The notes: generated from the sequence alone by a model not told the origin. A stretch of DNA of 64,000 nucleotides from an uncultured Jannaschia sp. (GCA_947494145.1 CANLTZ010000017.1:35125-99124); one strand, 5' to 3'. Positions 47,036 through 56,037 are shown, counted from the first letter of the stretch. Program-made: numbers and translations.

Positions 47036-49267
47036 ATGCCAACGACCAAGGACAGCGAAAGCCGTAAGTTGCTGCGGCGGCTTCAGGCCGTCATGGCCGA
47101 ATCGGCCGAGGGGCAGGAGCGCCTGGACCGAATCGTCCGCATGGTGGCCGAATCGATGACGACCGAAGTGTGTTCGGTCTATCTGCACCGCGATGAGACC
47201 ACGCTGGAACTTTGCGCGACCCACGGGCTGAATGCGACCGCCGTCCATGTCACCCGGATGCGGGTTGGCGAAGGGTTGGTGGGCCGCGTCGCCCGTCTGC
47301 GCGCGCCGGTCAACACGGCAGACGCCCCCGGCACCCCCGGTTTCCGCTACATGCCTGAAACCGGCGAAGAGGTTTTTTCCAGCTTCCTGGGCGTGCCGGT
47401 GCAACGGTTGGGCGAACGGCTGGGCGTGCTGGTCGTGCAATCGCGGGAAGCACGCGAGTTTTCCGATGATGAGGTCTATGCCCTCGAAGTCGTGGCCATG
47501 GTCCTGGCGGAAATGGCTGAACTGGGCGCCTTTGTGGGTGAGGGCGAAGCGCTTAGGCCGCGCCACCAGCAACAGGCCCTATTCCGAGGCGTCAGTGGCC
47601 AGGAAGGCGCCGCGGAAGGGATTGTCCATTTACATGACCCGCGGGTGGTCGTAACGCGGATGGTGTCCGACGACCCGGAAAGCGAACTGGCCCGTTTGCG
47701 CAACGCCATCGACGCATTGCGCGTCTCGGTCGACCAGATGCTGACCGACGCGTCGGGCGACAGCGCCCAAGAAGAGGTGATCGAGGCCTTCCGCATGTTC
47801 GCCTATTCGCGCAGTTGGCTACGCCGGATGGAAGAAGACATCGACGCCGGCCTGACCGCCGAAGCCGCCGTGGAAAAGGAACAGACCGCCGCGCGCGCGC
47901 GGATGCGCAACGCCGACCCCTATCTGCGCGACCGGCTGGCGGACCTGGATGACCTGTCCAACCGCCTGCTCAGGATGCTGACGGGTCAGGGTCGCGAAGG
48001 CGGTGCCCTGCCCGATGGCGCAGTGCTCGTGGCGCGCAATATCGGGCCAGGCGAGCTTCTGGAATACGGGCGCAGCCTGAAGGGCGTGGTGCTGGAAGAA
48101 GGCGCCGTGGGCAGCCACGCCGCCATCGTGGCGCGCGCATGGGCCATTCCGCTGGTGCTGCAAGCGCGCGGCATCACGACCGAGGCGCTGTCCGGCGACC
48201 CCATCCTTGTGGATGGCGACCAGGGCATCGCCCATTTGCGGCCCGACGATATGGTGCGGTCGGCCTTTCAGGAAAAGCTGGCCATGGCCGCCCAGGCGCA
48301 GCGCCGCTATGCGTCGATCCGAGATACGGATTGTGTGTCGGCCGACGGCCACCGCATCGAGTTGATGATGAATGCCGGGTTGATGGCCGATCTGCCGTCA
48401 CTCGCCGGGTCGGGCGCCGAAGGGGTGGGCCTGTTTCGCACTGAGCTACAATTCCTGACCCGCAACCAAATCCCCAAACGCGGTGAGTTGGCCACGCTCT
48501 ATGCCCGGGTCATGGATGCGGCGGGCGGCAAGCCGGTGACGTTCCGCACGCTCGATATCGGCTCCGACAAGGTGCTGCCCTACATGAAGGCCGAGGATGA
48601 GCCGAACCCTGCCCTGGGCTGGCGGGCCATTCGCGTCGGCCTCGACAAGCGGGGCATTATGCGGATGCAGTTGCAGGCGCTGCTGCGCGCCGCCGATGGC
48701 CGCCCGCTGACGGTCATGTTCCCTTTCATCGCGCAGTTGGAAGAATTCCTGGCCGCGCGCGGACACCTGCTGCGCGAAGTGCATCGCGAAAAGTCCCTGG
48801 GCCATACCCTGCCGGAAACGCTGCGTGTGGGCGCCATGCTGGAAACCCCGTCCATGGCATTTTCGCCCCGCCGCTTCTTCGAAGAGGCGGATTTCATTTC
48901 CATCGGAGGCAACGATCTCAAGCAGTTCTTCTTTGCCGCCGACCGGGAAAATGAACGCGTGCGCCGCCGGTATGACACGCTCAACGTCAGCTTCCTGTCC
49001 CTGATTGAGCAGATCGTGAACCGCTGCGCCGAGACGGACACGCCGGTGTCCTTCTGCGGCGAAGACGCGGGCCGCCCAGTAGAGGCGCTGTGTTTCGCAG
49101 CCATGGGCCTGCGCTGTCTGTCCATGCGCCCGGCGTCCATCGGGCCGGTGAAGCATATCCTGCTCCGCTCCAACCTGGCCGAAGTCCGCCAGGTCATCGA
49201 AGATGCCCGCGAAAGTGGCGAACAGACAGTGCGTCCGGCGGTGATGGCCTATCTGCGCACACGGTGA
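47036..49267 (+). CDS. ptsP: Nitrogen-PTS enzyme I (EI-Ntr)
   Basis: 743-aa protein. Residues about 20-170 are a GAF domain that in relatives senses glutamine or related signals. Residues 180-740 are enzyme I: the phosphorylated His is H361 in GSHAAIVARA, and the PEP-binding part has GVGLFRTELQFL, a conserved FRTLDIGSDK, ISIGGNDLKQFF and the catalytic Cys in FCGEDAG. It phosphorylates NPr and then EIIA-Ntr to link nitrogen and carbon status with potassium or envelope control. NPr and EIIA-Ntr are not in the window. Confidence 0.95.
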   Translation: MPTTKDSESRKLLRRLQAVMAESAEGQERLDRIVRMVAESMTTEVCSVYLHRDETTLELCATHGLNATAVHVTRMRVGEGLVGRVARLRAPVNTADAPGTPGFRYMPETGEEVFSSFLGVPVQRLGERLGVLVVQSREAREFSDDEVYALEVVAMVLAEMAELGAFVGEGEALRPRHQQQALFRGVSGQEGAAEGIVHLHDPRVVVTRMVSDDPESELARLRNAIDALRVSVDQMLTDASGDSAQEEVIEAFRMFAYSRSWLRRMEEDIDAGLTAEAAVEKEQTAARARMRNADPYLRDRLADLDDLSNRLLRMLTGQGREGGALPDGAVLVARNIGPGELLEYGRSLKGVVLEEGAVGSHAAIVARAWAIPLVLQARGITTEALSGDPILVDGDQGIAHLRPDDMVRSAFQEKLAMAAQAQRRYASIRDTDCVSADGHRIELMMNAGLMADLPSLAGSGAEGVGLFRTELQFLTRNQIPKRGELATLYARVMDAAGGKPVTFRTLDIGSDKVLPYMKAEDEPNPALGWRAIRVGLDKRGIMRMQLQALLRAADGRPLTVMFPFIAQLEEFLAARGHLLREVHREKSLGHTLPETLRVGAMLETPSMAFSPRRFFEEADFISIGGNDLKQFFFAADRENERVRRRYDTLNVSFLSLIEQIVNRCAETDTPVSFCGEDAGRPVEALCFAAMGLRCLSMRPASIGPVKHILLRSNLAEVRQVIEDARESGEQTVRPAVMAYLRTR

Positions 49268-49347
49268 AGGGGCCGCTGTTGCGCGTCCTAGAAAACCTTA
49301 ACCGAGCGTTTTGAGAACCGATTTAATGGCGGGCAGCCCCTCTCGCT

Positions 49348-50115
49348 TCACCGCCCCGCCTCTTGCTCCAGCCGCAGACGGGCGACTTCCTCGTGGCGGT
49401 CGGCTTCGTGCTGGTCCCGCAAGGCGCTGCGTACGAAAGCCAAGTGGGTTTCCACGGCGGCCCGTGCGCCATCTGCATCGCGCATCTGGAGCGCTTCATT
49501 GATGGCGCGGTGCTGATCCAGCAGCGCATCCCGCGTCATACGCTGCCGAAACATGACGGAGCGGTTGTAGAACACCCCTTCACGCAGCAGATCCATCATC
49601 GAGCGCATCATGTGCAGCATGACCACGTTATGGCTCGCCTCAATGATGGCCATGTGGAAATCCGCATCCAGCGCCGCTTCTTCGGACGGGTCACGCTTGC
49701 CGTGGGCCGTTTCCATCTTGCGAAAGATCGTGTCGATCAGCGCCAGATCGGTGTCTGACCCATGGCGCGCAGCACGCGACGCCGCGATGCCCTCGATGTC
49801 GCGGCGAAAGGCGATGTAGTCGAGCAGAGCATCGTCATGGCTGGCGAAAAGACGGGTAAGCGCCGGCGAAAACGCATTGCCCAGCACATCGGCCACATAA
49901 ATTCCCGACCCGGCCCGGGTGGTCAGAAGACCCTGTTCCGACAAATCGGCGACGGCTTCACGCAGCGACGGGCGCGACACGCCCAGCCGCTCGGCCAATT
50001 CGCGTTCAGGAGGAAGGCGATCGCCAGGGCGCAATACGCCCCGGAGAATCAGATGCTCGATCTGCCGAATGACCGCCGAGGCCAGCCGTTCAGACGTGAT
50101 CTTCTGGAATGGCAT
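49348..50115 (-). CDS. FadR/PdhR-type GntR-family regulator
   Basis: 255-aa regulator. The winged helix-turn-helix is LPPERELAERLGVSRPSLREAV (in part), the hallmark of GntR proteins, with wing TRAGSGIYVA. The C-terminal FCD helical domain starts near residue 85 and includes the metal-site residues in DADFHMAIIEASHN and the His in DQHRAINEAL. Such FCD proteins respond to carboxylic acids. A palindromic operator candidate lies 25 bases upstream, suggesting autoregulation. The controlled pathway cannot be named. Confidence 0.88.
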   Translation of the reverse strand: MPFQKITSERLASAVIRQIEHLILRGVLRPGDRLPPERELAERLGVSRPSLREAVADLSEQGLLTTRAGSGIYVADVLGNAFSPALTRLFASHDDALLDYIAFRRDIEGIAASRAARHGSDTDLALIDTIFRKMETAHGKRDPSEEAALDADFHMAIIEASHNVVMLHMMRSMMDLLREGVFYNRSVMFRQRMTRDALLDQHRAINEALQMRDADGARAAVETHLAFVRSALRDQHEADRHEEVARLRLEQEAGR

Positions 50116-50139
50116 CGTCCGCGTCCCCCGGCCCGCAAT

Positions 50140-50158
50140 TGGTCAAAAGATATGACCA
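50140..50158. promoter_or_regulatory. Candidate GntR operator
   Basis: AATTGGTC-N9-GACCA: the inverted repeat TGGTC (50140-50144) and GACCA (50154-50158) is 25 bases upstream of the FadR-type regulator. PdhR/FadR proteins bind TGGT-N-ACCA-type sites, but those have shorter spacers, so the match is partial. Confidence 0.4.
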
Positions 50159-50192
50159 GGGCCGGAAGACGCAAGCGCAAAGGGCGTGTCCC

Positions 50193-50840
50193 TTAGGTAA
50201 AGGGCGTGATGATGACCTCGACCCGGCGATTCTGCTGGCGCCCTTCGGGCGTCTGGTTGGTGGCGATGGGCTGGGCTTCGCCGCGACCGATGGTCGAGAT
50301 GCGGTTGCCCGGCACGCCGGTTTCCAGCAGCACGCCTGCCACGGACCGGGCACGACGCTCCGACAGGTCCTGATTGAACCCGGCTGAGCCGGTATTGTCC
50401 GTATGCCCGATCACTTGGACCAAAGTGTTGGGATATTGCAGTAAGTTGCTGCCAAGGGCGCGAATATCGGCCTGCAAGTCGGCCCGTAGCGCGGCGCTTT
50501 CGGTCGCAAACAGGATGTCCTGCGGCAGGTTCACGATCAACTCACTGCCGGTATTGGTGATGGTGATCCGGTCATCGCCGATCTGGCGGCGCAAATCGGC
50601 AGCCTGCCGATCGAGCTGCGCCCCGACACCCCCACCGACAAGCCCGCCAATGGCGGCACCCGCCAAGATCTCGGTCGCATCGCCATCGCCCACAATCGCG
50701 CCGAGCCCCGCACCCGCAGCCGCGCCGATGAGCGCGCCGTTCGCCGTGCGATTGGGCTCACCGGTGGTGGATTGGACGCAGCCGCTCAGGCCGAGCGCCG
50801 CAATCAGCGCCAAAGGAAGGGGTTTCGCAAAAAGGGTCAT
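50193..50840 (-). CDS. OmpA-family lipoprotein
   Basis: 215-aa protein. The signal ends in the lipobox LGLSGC (C21). Residues about 34-80 are glycine-rich (GALIGAAAGAGLGAIVGDGD, glycine zipper 2TM-like), and residues about 95-215 are an OmpA C-terminal domain with DILFATESAAL, GHTDNTGS and NQDLSERRARSV (Asp and Arg that bind diaminopimelate). It links the outer membrane to peptidoglycan. The stop overlaps a small hairpin (AAGGG-N5-CCCTT, 50180-50194) that may terminate it. Confidence 0.93.
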   Translation of the reverse strand: MTLFAKPLPLALIAALGLSGCVQSTTGEPNRTANGALIGAAAGAGLGAIVGDGDATEILAGAAIGGLVGGGVGAQLDRQAADLRRQIGDDRITITNTGSELIVNLPQDILFATESAALRADLQADIRALGSNLLQYPNTLVQVIGHTDNTGSAGFNQDLSERRARSVAGVLLETGVPGNRISTIGRGEAQPIATNQTPEGRQQNRRVEVIITPFT

Positions 50841-51161
50841 GTCGGTCTATCCGCTTGTTCTTTTGATATGCCATGTACCAAGGCACGGGCGGCCCGGTCG
50901 GTTCCAGCCCGCCCGTTGGACAAGCTTGGGATGCGCGGGCCTTCGCCGCTCATGACCTCACGACCGCTCGTTAAGCAATAACAAAGACGCGGGTAGGTGA
51001 TGACAGGTCGGTGAAGTGCCGCTGACTACGATACGCCTTGCCCTGCGCAAGACGAACAATTGGGTGATTGAGTACGGTCGATCGGTTCTCAGTCTGATGC
51101 CCTTGCTGCCCGGCAACAGATTTGTGAAAATCACCTCTGGAGACCAACTCGGATAGATCTT
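50841..51161. other. Intergenic region ompA-like to 51162
   Basis: This 321-base gap separates two divergent genes. It has no recognisable RNA gene or repeat. The part nearer to 51162 (50960-51160) is noticeably richer in A+T, consistent with promoters. A minus-strand frame at 50958-51428 is antisense to the next gene and was not accepted. Confidence 0.4.
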
Positions 51162-51932
51162 GTGGCCGACATCCCCCTGAAGAAACGACTGAAGGCCGCT
51201 GCAAAGGCCTTCAAGGGCACCACCCGTTTGCCCCCCCAAATCGATGTGGCTTCGGCGTCCGAACTTGTGGCTGCTAGCTTCTGGATCGGCACCGAGCAGC
51301 CCGTCCTGAATGTGCCTCAATCGCTTCTGCGCATGGCCGGCGGCTATGCCTATGGCTCGGGCAACCCCATGGTCCAAGCGATGGAACAGGGCATCCACGC
51401 GTTGGCCAGCTTCTACGAGGTCGTCCAACCTGAAACGCTATCGGAGTTCTACGGCCCAGAGTACGCCGCAGGCGAAACCGGGGCCAATCTGCCAGCATAT
51501 CTTCTGCCATGGTCGATCAGCCCGGATGAGGCCACAAAGGCCCCATATCGCGTCATGGGTCCGGCTTCCAAAGAAACGATTGAGCGAGAGTATTCACGCT
51601 TAACGACCATCGCCGACTCCCTTGATCGGGTCGGCTATCGCCCTGACCGCTTTGGGCATATCCGCGGCTACGTGCTTAGATCGAACAGGGGGGCTTGCTT
51701 TGTCGTCACCGGCGGGAAACACCGTGCAGCGGTTCTCACCCAGCGGCAGCACGACACTATTCCGGTGATGTTTCACCCGCGCTACCCCCGCCTGCTTGAT
51801 ACCGCGCAGTGCGATATCTGGCCGCGAGTCGCGAGCGGAACGATCTCGCCCAAGCTCGCCACCCGGATCGCGGCGGTCTACATGGCAGGCCGCCAGTTTC
51901 CAGAGGCAGCGCCAAGCCCAGCTGACAAGTAA
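51162..51932 (+). CDS. Unknown protein, ParB-nuclease-like motif
   Basis: 256-aa soluble protein beginning at a GTG with a basic N-terminus (VADIPLKKRLKAAAKAFKG). The C-terminal part has FVVTGGKHRAAVLTQRQHDTIPV, in which a Gly-x-His/Arg-Arg-Ala motif resembles the ParB/Srx fold (GxxR) seen in ParB-like nucleotide-binding domains. The N-terminal half does not match any family I know. Neighbours (OmpA-like lipoprotein and ada) give no functional hint. The gene is less G+C-rich than its neighbours. Confidence 0.65.
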   Translation: MADIPLKKRLKAAAKAFKGTTRLPPQIDVASASELVAASFWIGTEQPVLNVPQSLLRMAGGYAYGSGNPMVQAMEQGIHALASFYEVVQPETLSEFYGPEYAAGETGANLPAYLLPWSISPDEATKAPYRVMGPASKETIEREYSRLTTIADSLDRVGYRPDRFGHIRGYVLRSNRGACFVVTGGKHRAAVLTQRQHDTIPVMFHPRYPRLLDTAQCDIWPRVASGTISPKLATRIAAVYMAGRQFPEAAPSPADK

Positions 51933-51951
51933 GCTGTCGCGACGCACATAG

Positions 51952-52821
51952 TCACGCCGCCCCCTCGGTCTGCGCCCCCTCCCAAGCCAGCAAGGCACGC
52001 TTCACGGGCAAACCCCAGTGATAGCCACCCAACCCGCCGGACTTCCGCAAGGCGCGGTGGCAGGGAATGAGCCAACTAACCGGGTTGCGCCCCACCGCAG
52101 TGCCCACGGCGCGTACCGCACGTGGGCTGCCGATGGCCCCGGCAATGTCGCTATAGGTGGTCACGTGGCCTGAGGGGATGCGCATCAGCGCCTCCCAGAC
52201 CTTGATCTGGAAGGGGGCGCCGATCAGGTGCAGTCGGGCCTCGCCCTCCATTCGGCCAAGCGCGGCGGCTTCGGGCGCGACGCCCTCGGCGTCTTCGACG
52301 AACGCCGCTCGGGGCCAGCGGGACCGCATATCGGCCAAGGCCGCTTCACGCCCCGTCTCGGCCGAAAAGGCAAGGCCGCAGATGCCGCGATCCGTGGCCA
52401 TGATCAGCATCTCTCCAAACGGGCTATCGAACCAGCCATGTCGAATGGTCAGCCCCGCGCCGCCGCGGGCGTAATCCCCGGGCGACATGGCCTCCCACCG
52501 CAGGAAAAGGTCATGGAGACGCGATGTCCCCGACAGCCCCACCGCCATGGACGTGTCCAGCAGCGTGTGCCGCGTTTGTAGCAGCGCCTTGGCATGGCCC
52601 AGCGACAGATATTGCTGCAACCGCTTGGGGCTGATCCCGGCCCAAGCGCTGAAGACGCGCTGGAAATGGGCGGGCGACAGACCCACCGCCGCCGCCAACT
52701 CGTCCAGCGTGGCATGTGGGTTTGCATCTACCGCGTCAATCGCGCGGCGCATGACGCCGTAGTGATACTGCCCTTCATGGGCATCGAGGTCGGGGCGATT
52801 ATCCGCAAGCATCTGTGTCAT
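51952..52821 (-). CDS. ada: Ada-type O6-alkylguanine-DNA methyltransferase/regulator
   Basis: 289-aa protein. Residues about 20-120 are an AraC-type helix-turn-helix (TLDELAAAVGLSPAHFQRVFSAWAG, in part SPAHFQRVFSAWAG), and residues about 125-285 are the O6-alkylguanine methyltransferase, with acceptor C254 in IPCHRALR. The N-terminal Ada zinc domain (methyl-phosphotriester Cys) is missing, so methylation sensing by phosphotriester is not expected. It starts in the opposite direction to nth, with a 95-base gap, suggesting a shared repair promoter region. Confidence 0.88.
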   Translation of the reverse strand: MTQMLADNRPDLDAHEGQYHYGVMRRAIDAVDANPHATLDELAAAVGLSPAHFQRVFSAWAGISPKRLQQYLSLGHAKALLQTRHTLLDTSMAVGLSGTSRLHDLFLRWEAMSPGDYARGGAGLTIRHGWFDSPFGEMLIMATDRGICGLAFSAETGREAALADMRSRWPRAAFVEDAEGVAPEAAALGRMEGEARLHLIGAPFQIKVWEALMRIPSGHVTTYSDIAGAIGSPRAVRAVGTAVGRNPVSWLIPCHRALRKSGGLGGYHWGLPVKRALLAWEGAQTEGAA

Positions 52822-52916
52822 GCCCCCAAGATAGGCGTCACCGCCGCGCCCCGCGACCCGGTTCTTGCGCCATCGCCCGCCTTGCCCACGGGCCGCGCGC
52901 GGTCCAGAAGGGGCAA

Positions 52917-53570
52917 ATGGCCAAGCTTCCCCGCCCCTTGCCCTACGCGGCCCAGCGCGAAATCTTCACACGCTTCCAGGCTGCCGAGCCCGAACCCAAA
53001 GGTGAGCTGGAACATGTGAACGCCTATACCTTGGTCGTGGCCGTGGCGCTGTCGGCCCAGGCCACCGATGCCGGCGTGAACAAAGCCACCCGCACGCTTT
53101 TCCAGGTGGCGGATACGCCCGCCAAGATGCTGACCCTGGGCGAAGAGGGCTTGACCCAGCACATCAAAACCATCGGCCTCTACCGCAACAAGGCCAAGAA
53201 CGTCATCAAGCTCAGCCAAATCCTGCTGGATGAATATGGCGGCGAGGTCCCCAATAGCCGCACCGCCCTGCAATCGCTGCCGGGCGTGGGCCGCAAGACC
53301 GCCAACGTGGTCCTCAACATGTGGTGGGGCCACCCCGCCCAGGCCGTCGACACCCACATCTTCCGCGTCGGCAACCGCACCCATATCGCACCCGGCAAAG
53401 ATGTGGACGCCGTCGAACGCGCCATCGAAGACAATGTCCCTGCCGACTTCCAGCGCCACGCCCATCACTGGCTGATCCTCCATGGCCGCTATATCTGCGT
53501 GGCCCGCAAACCCAAATGTGGCGCTTGCTCCATCCAAGACCTCTGCCCCTTCCCAGACAAAACCGCCTAA
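52917..53570 (+). CDS. nth: Endonuclease III
   Basis: 217-aa DNA glycosylase/AP lyase removing oxidised pyrimidines. The helix-hairpin-helix LPGVGRKTANVVLN contains the catalytic Lys, and AVDTHIFRV the catalytic Asp. The [4Fe-4S] cluster is bound by the four C-terminal cysteines (C-x6-C-x2-C-x5-C, CVARKPKCGACSIQDLC). The start MAKLPRPLPY has GAAGGGG upstream; the longer frame adds 34 unsupported residues. Confidence 0.95.
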   Translation: MAKLPRPLPYAAQREIFTRFQAAEPEPKGELEHVNAYTLVVAVALSAQATDAGVNKATRTLFQVADTPAKMLTLGEEGLTQHIKTIGLYRNKAKNVIKLSQILLDEYGGEVPNSRTALQSLPGVGRKTANVVLNMWWGHPAQAVDTHIFRVGNRTHIAPGKDVDAVERAIEDNVPADFQRHAHHWLILHGRYICVARKPKCGACSIQDLCPFPDKTA

Positions 53571-53573
53571 CCC

Positions 53574-53632
53574 TTTCATCCTGGCAAAAATACTCCGGGG
53601 GATCCGGGGGGCTGGCCCCCCGGCGCTTCCCG
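53574..53632 (+). repeat. R1 dispersed repeat, copy C
   Basis: Starts TTTCATCCTGGCAAAAATAC, the same head as copy B, then TCCGGGGGA and an 8-bp stem CCGGGGGG-CTGG-CCCCCCGG (53604-53623). It directly follows nth and is within 20 bases of the next gene start, so it could end nth transcription. Confidence 0.8.
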
Positions 53633-53651
53633 CCAAGCAAAAGGCCACACC

Positions 53652-54641
53652 ATGACGCAAAGCTACGACGTGATCGGCATCGGCAACGCTGTCGTCGACA
53701 TCCTCTGCCATTCCGACGATGCCTTTCTCGACCAGATGGAAATCGAAAAGGGCATCATGCAACTGATCGAGCGTGATCGTGCCGACCTGCTCTACGATGC
53801 GATGGGCGAACATATCCGCGCGCCCGGCGGCTCGGTGGCCAACAGCCTGGCAGGCATCGGGTCGCTGGGCCTCCAGACGGCCTTCATCGGCAAGGTCAAG
53901 GATGATGAGTTGGGCCGCTTCTACGCCGCCACCATGCGTGCCGCTGGCACCGATTTCCCCAACGACCCCATGGCGGTTGAGCTGCCCACAACCCGCTCCA
54001 TGATCTTCGTCACCCCCGATGGGGAGCGGTCGATGAACACCTATCTGGGCGCAGGCGCCGATATCTCATCGGCCGATGTCCCCGACATTTTCGATGGCGG
54101 CAAGCTGCTGTTCCTCGAAGGTTATCTCTTCGACAAAGATGACGGGAAGACCGCCTTCACCAAAGCCGCCGCCCGCATGAAAGAGGCGGGGGGCCGCTCG
54201 GCCATCACCATTTCAGACCCGTTCTGCGCCGAACGCCACCGCGCCGATTTCCAGCGCCTCATCGCCGAAGACATGGATATTGCCATCGGCAACGACGTCG
54301 AATGGATGACGCTCTATGAAACCGACGACCTGGAAGCCGCGCTCGACCGCGCCGCCGAAGTCTGCGAAATCGTGGCCTGCACCCGCTCGGGCGAAGATGT
54401 CTGGGTCCGCTCCGGCTCCGCGCGCATCACCGCGCCGGTCACACCGACCAAGGTGGTCGATGCCACGGGCGCAGGCGACCAATTCGCCGCCGGGTTTCTA
54501 TATGGCGTCTGCGCGGGCCACGATCTGTTCACCGCAGCCCGCATGGGCGTGACCTGCGCCCGGGAAGTCATCAGCCATCTTGGCCCACGTCCCCACGTGG
54601 AAATGCGGGACCTGTTCCGCGCCGAAGGCCTGATCCGTTAG
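53652..54641 (+). CDS. PfkB-family carbohydrate/nucleoside kinase
   Basis: 329-aa ribokinase-fold kinase. The N-terminal Gly-Gly motif is APGGSVANSLAGI and the C-terminal anion-hole/catalytic motif is DATGAGDQFAAGFLYG (in which the Asp of GAGD is the base). The overall pattern (MTQSYDVIGIGNAVVDIL) resembles the adenosine-kinase branch, and many such alphaproteobacterial proteins are annotated as adenosine kinase; this is not proven. Confidence 0.88.
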   Translation: MTQSYDVIGIGNAVVDILCHSDDAFLDQMEIEKGIMQLIERDRADLLYDAMGEHIRAPGGSVANSLAGIGSLGLQTAFIGKVKDDELGRFYAATMRAAGTDFPNDPMAVELPTTRSMIFVTPDGERSMNTYLGAGADISSADVPDIFDGGKLLFLEGYLFDKDDGKTAFTKAAARMKEAGGRSAITISDPFCAERHRADFQRLIAEDMDIAIGNDVEWMTLYETDDLEAALDRAAEVCEIVACTRSGEDVWVRSGSARITAPVTPTKVVDATGAGDQFAAGFLYGVCAGHDLFTAARMGVTCAREVISHLGPRPHVEMRDLFRAEGLIR

Positions 54642-54644
54642 CGG

Positions 54645-54827
54645 TCAATGGCAATGCAGCGGCTTTGAACCCGCATGACAGCACTGTCCTGGGGGTGAGC
54701 TTTTCCGGCATCCGCCGCCATGGGCGACCTCACTGGCCACCGCGCTGTGGGGCGCTAGCGGAACCGCGGCCAAACCGGGCGCCGACAGCGATAGAAGAAC
54801 AGAAATCATCGTTACAAACCGTACCAT
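54645..54827 (-). CDS. Small Cys/His-rich secreted peptide
   Basis: 60-aa peptide with a signal sequence (MVRFVTMISVLLSLSAPGLA). The mature 40 residues contain four cysteines and, at the end, CCHAGSKPLHCH, a pattern that could bind a metal or form disulfides. It is antisense to nothing but very close to the pfkB-type stop (three bases), being convergent with it. The ribosome site is weak (AAGG 12 bases away), so the call needs care, but the signal-peptide-plus-Cys layout is not likely by chance. Confidence 0.55.
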   Translation of the reverse strand: MVRFVTMISVLLSLSAPGLAAVPLAPHSAVASEVAHGGGCRKSSPPGQCCHAGSKPLHCH

Positions 54828-55002
54828 TCGTTAACTTTACCTTTCGAAACGAGCGAACGCAGGATAGCGCCCGCTAACCTTCGTTAATGGTCGCGCCGCC
54901 CCCGTTCCTTGTTCCATGTCAAAGCCCCCCTTGCAGACCCGGTAAACCTGTCTTTCTCTCGGCCAAGACCGCCCAAGGTCAGCCAAACCCAGCGGAGCCC
55001 CC

Positions 55003-55980
55003 ATGCACATTCTCATCACTGGCGCCGGCGGCATGATCGGCCGCAAGCTGACCGAGGCCCTGATCGCCCGCGGCACGCTGCAAGGGCAGGCCATCACCGG
55101 CCTCACCTTGGTCGACATCACGGCCCCTATCCTGCCCACGGGTATCCCCGGCGCCGCCCTCGCCGCCGACCTGTCCGACCCGGCCACGGCCCCCGCCCTA
55201 ATCGACACGCGCCCCGATGTGATCTTTCACCTCGCCGCCATCGTCTCCGGCGAGGCGGAGGCAGACTTGCCCAAGGGCTACGCCGTCAACCTCCACGGCA
55301 CGCTGGGGCTTTGCGAAGCCATTGCCGCCCAAGACGCCTACCGCCCCCGCTTCGTCTTCACATCTTCCATCGCGGTCTTCGGCGCGCCCCTGCCCGACGT
55401 GATCGGCGACGACGTACAGCCCAAGCCGCTGACCAGCTACGGCACGCAGAAATTGATGGGGGAGCTTCTGATCAACGATCTCAGCCGCAAGGGCGTGCTG
55501 GATGGCATTTCGCTTCGGCTGCCCACCATCTGCATCCGGCCCGGCAAACCTAATGCCGCCGCCTCTGGCTTCTATTCCTCCATCCTGCGGGAGCCGCTTG
55601 CAGGCCAGGATGCTGTCCTGCCCGTCCCCGATGAGACACGCCACTGGTTTGCCAGCCCTCGCGCCGCGGTGGCCTTCCTTCTGCACGCGGCCGAATGCGA
55701 TCTCACACCCCTGGGCCAAGACCGCGGCCTGAACCTGCCCGGCGTCGATGCCACCGTCGGGGACGAAATCGCAGCGCTCGAACGCGTGGCAGGCCCCGTC
55801 GCCGCGTCCCGCATCCGCCGCGACCCCGATCCGACAATCCAAGCCATCGTGGGCGGCTGGCCCAAGGCCTTCGACCCCGTCCGCGCACGGGCCATGGGCT
55901 TCACGGCGGAGCCGGACATGGACACCATCATCCACGTCCATATCGAAGATGAGCTTGGCGGCACCCTGCCCGAAGGCTAA
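55003..55980 (+). CDS. denD: NAD-dependent epimerase/dehydratase, DenD-like
   Basis: 325-aa extended short-chain dehydrogenase. The nucleotide-binding loop is ITGAGGMIGRKL, and the catalytic residues are Ser in FTSSIAVFG and the Tyr-x3-Lys in SYGTQKLMGELL. The overall sequence resembles D-erythronate dehydrogenase (DenD), which oxidises D-erythronate to 2-keto-D-erythronate. Other denABCDEF-type genes are not adjacent, so the assignment is moderate. No operon with the next gene is evident (57-base gap). Confidence 0.8.
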   Translation: MHILITGAGGMIGRKLTEALIARGTLQGQAITGLTLVDITAPILPTGIPGAALAADLSDPATAPALIDTRPDVIFHLAAIVSGEAEADLPKGYAVNLHGTLGLCEAIAAQDAYRPRFVFTSSIAVFGAPLPDVIGDDVQPKPLTSYGTQKLMGELLINDLSRKGVLDGISLRLPTICIRPGKPNAAASGFYSSILREPLAGQDAVLPVPDETRHWFASPRAAVAFLLHAAECDLTPLGQDRGLNLPGVDATVGDEIAALERVAGPVAASRIRRDPDPTIQAIVGGWPKAFDPVRARAMGFTAEPDMDTIIHVHIEDELGGTLPEG

Positions 55981-56037
55981 GCCCCTGCGACGATCCATGG
56001 CAAGCGCGCGGGCAGCGCGCCTGCTAGCATCCGCGTC

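Noticed and set aside
46792..47067. Plus-strand frame of 91 codons before ptsP
   Set aside because: Its start is hydrophobic and signal-like, but it overlaps the ptsP start by about 30 bases and its second half is low-complexity; no ribosome site is evident.
50958..51428. Minus-strand frame of 156 codons in the ompA-like to 51162 gap
   Set aside because: Half of it is antisense to the gene at 51162, and no ribosome site or family pattern was seen.
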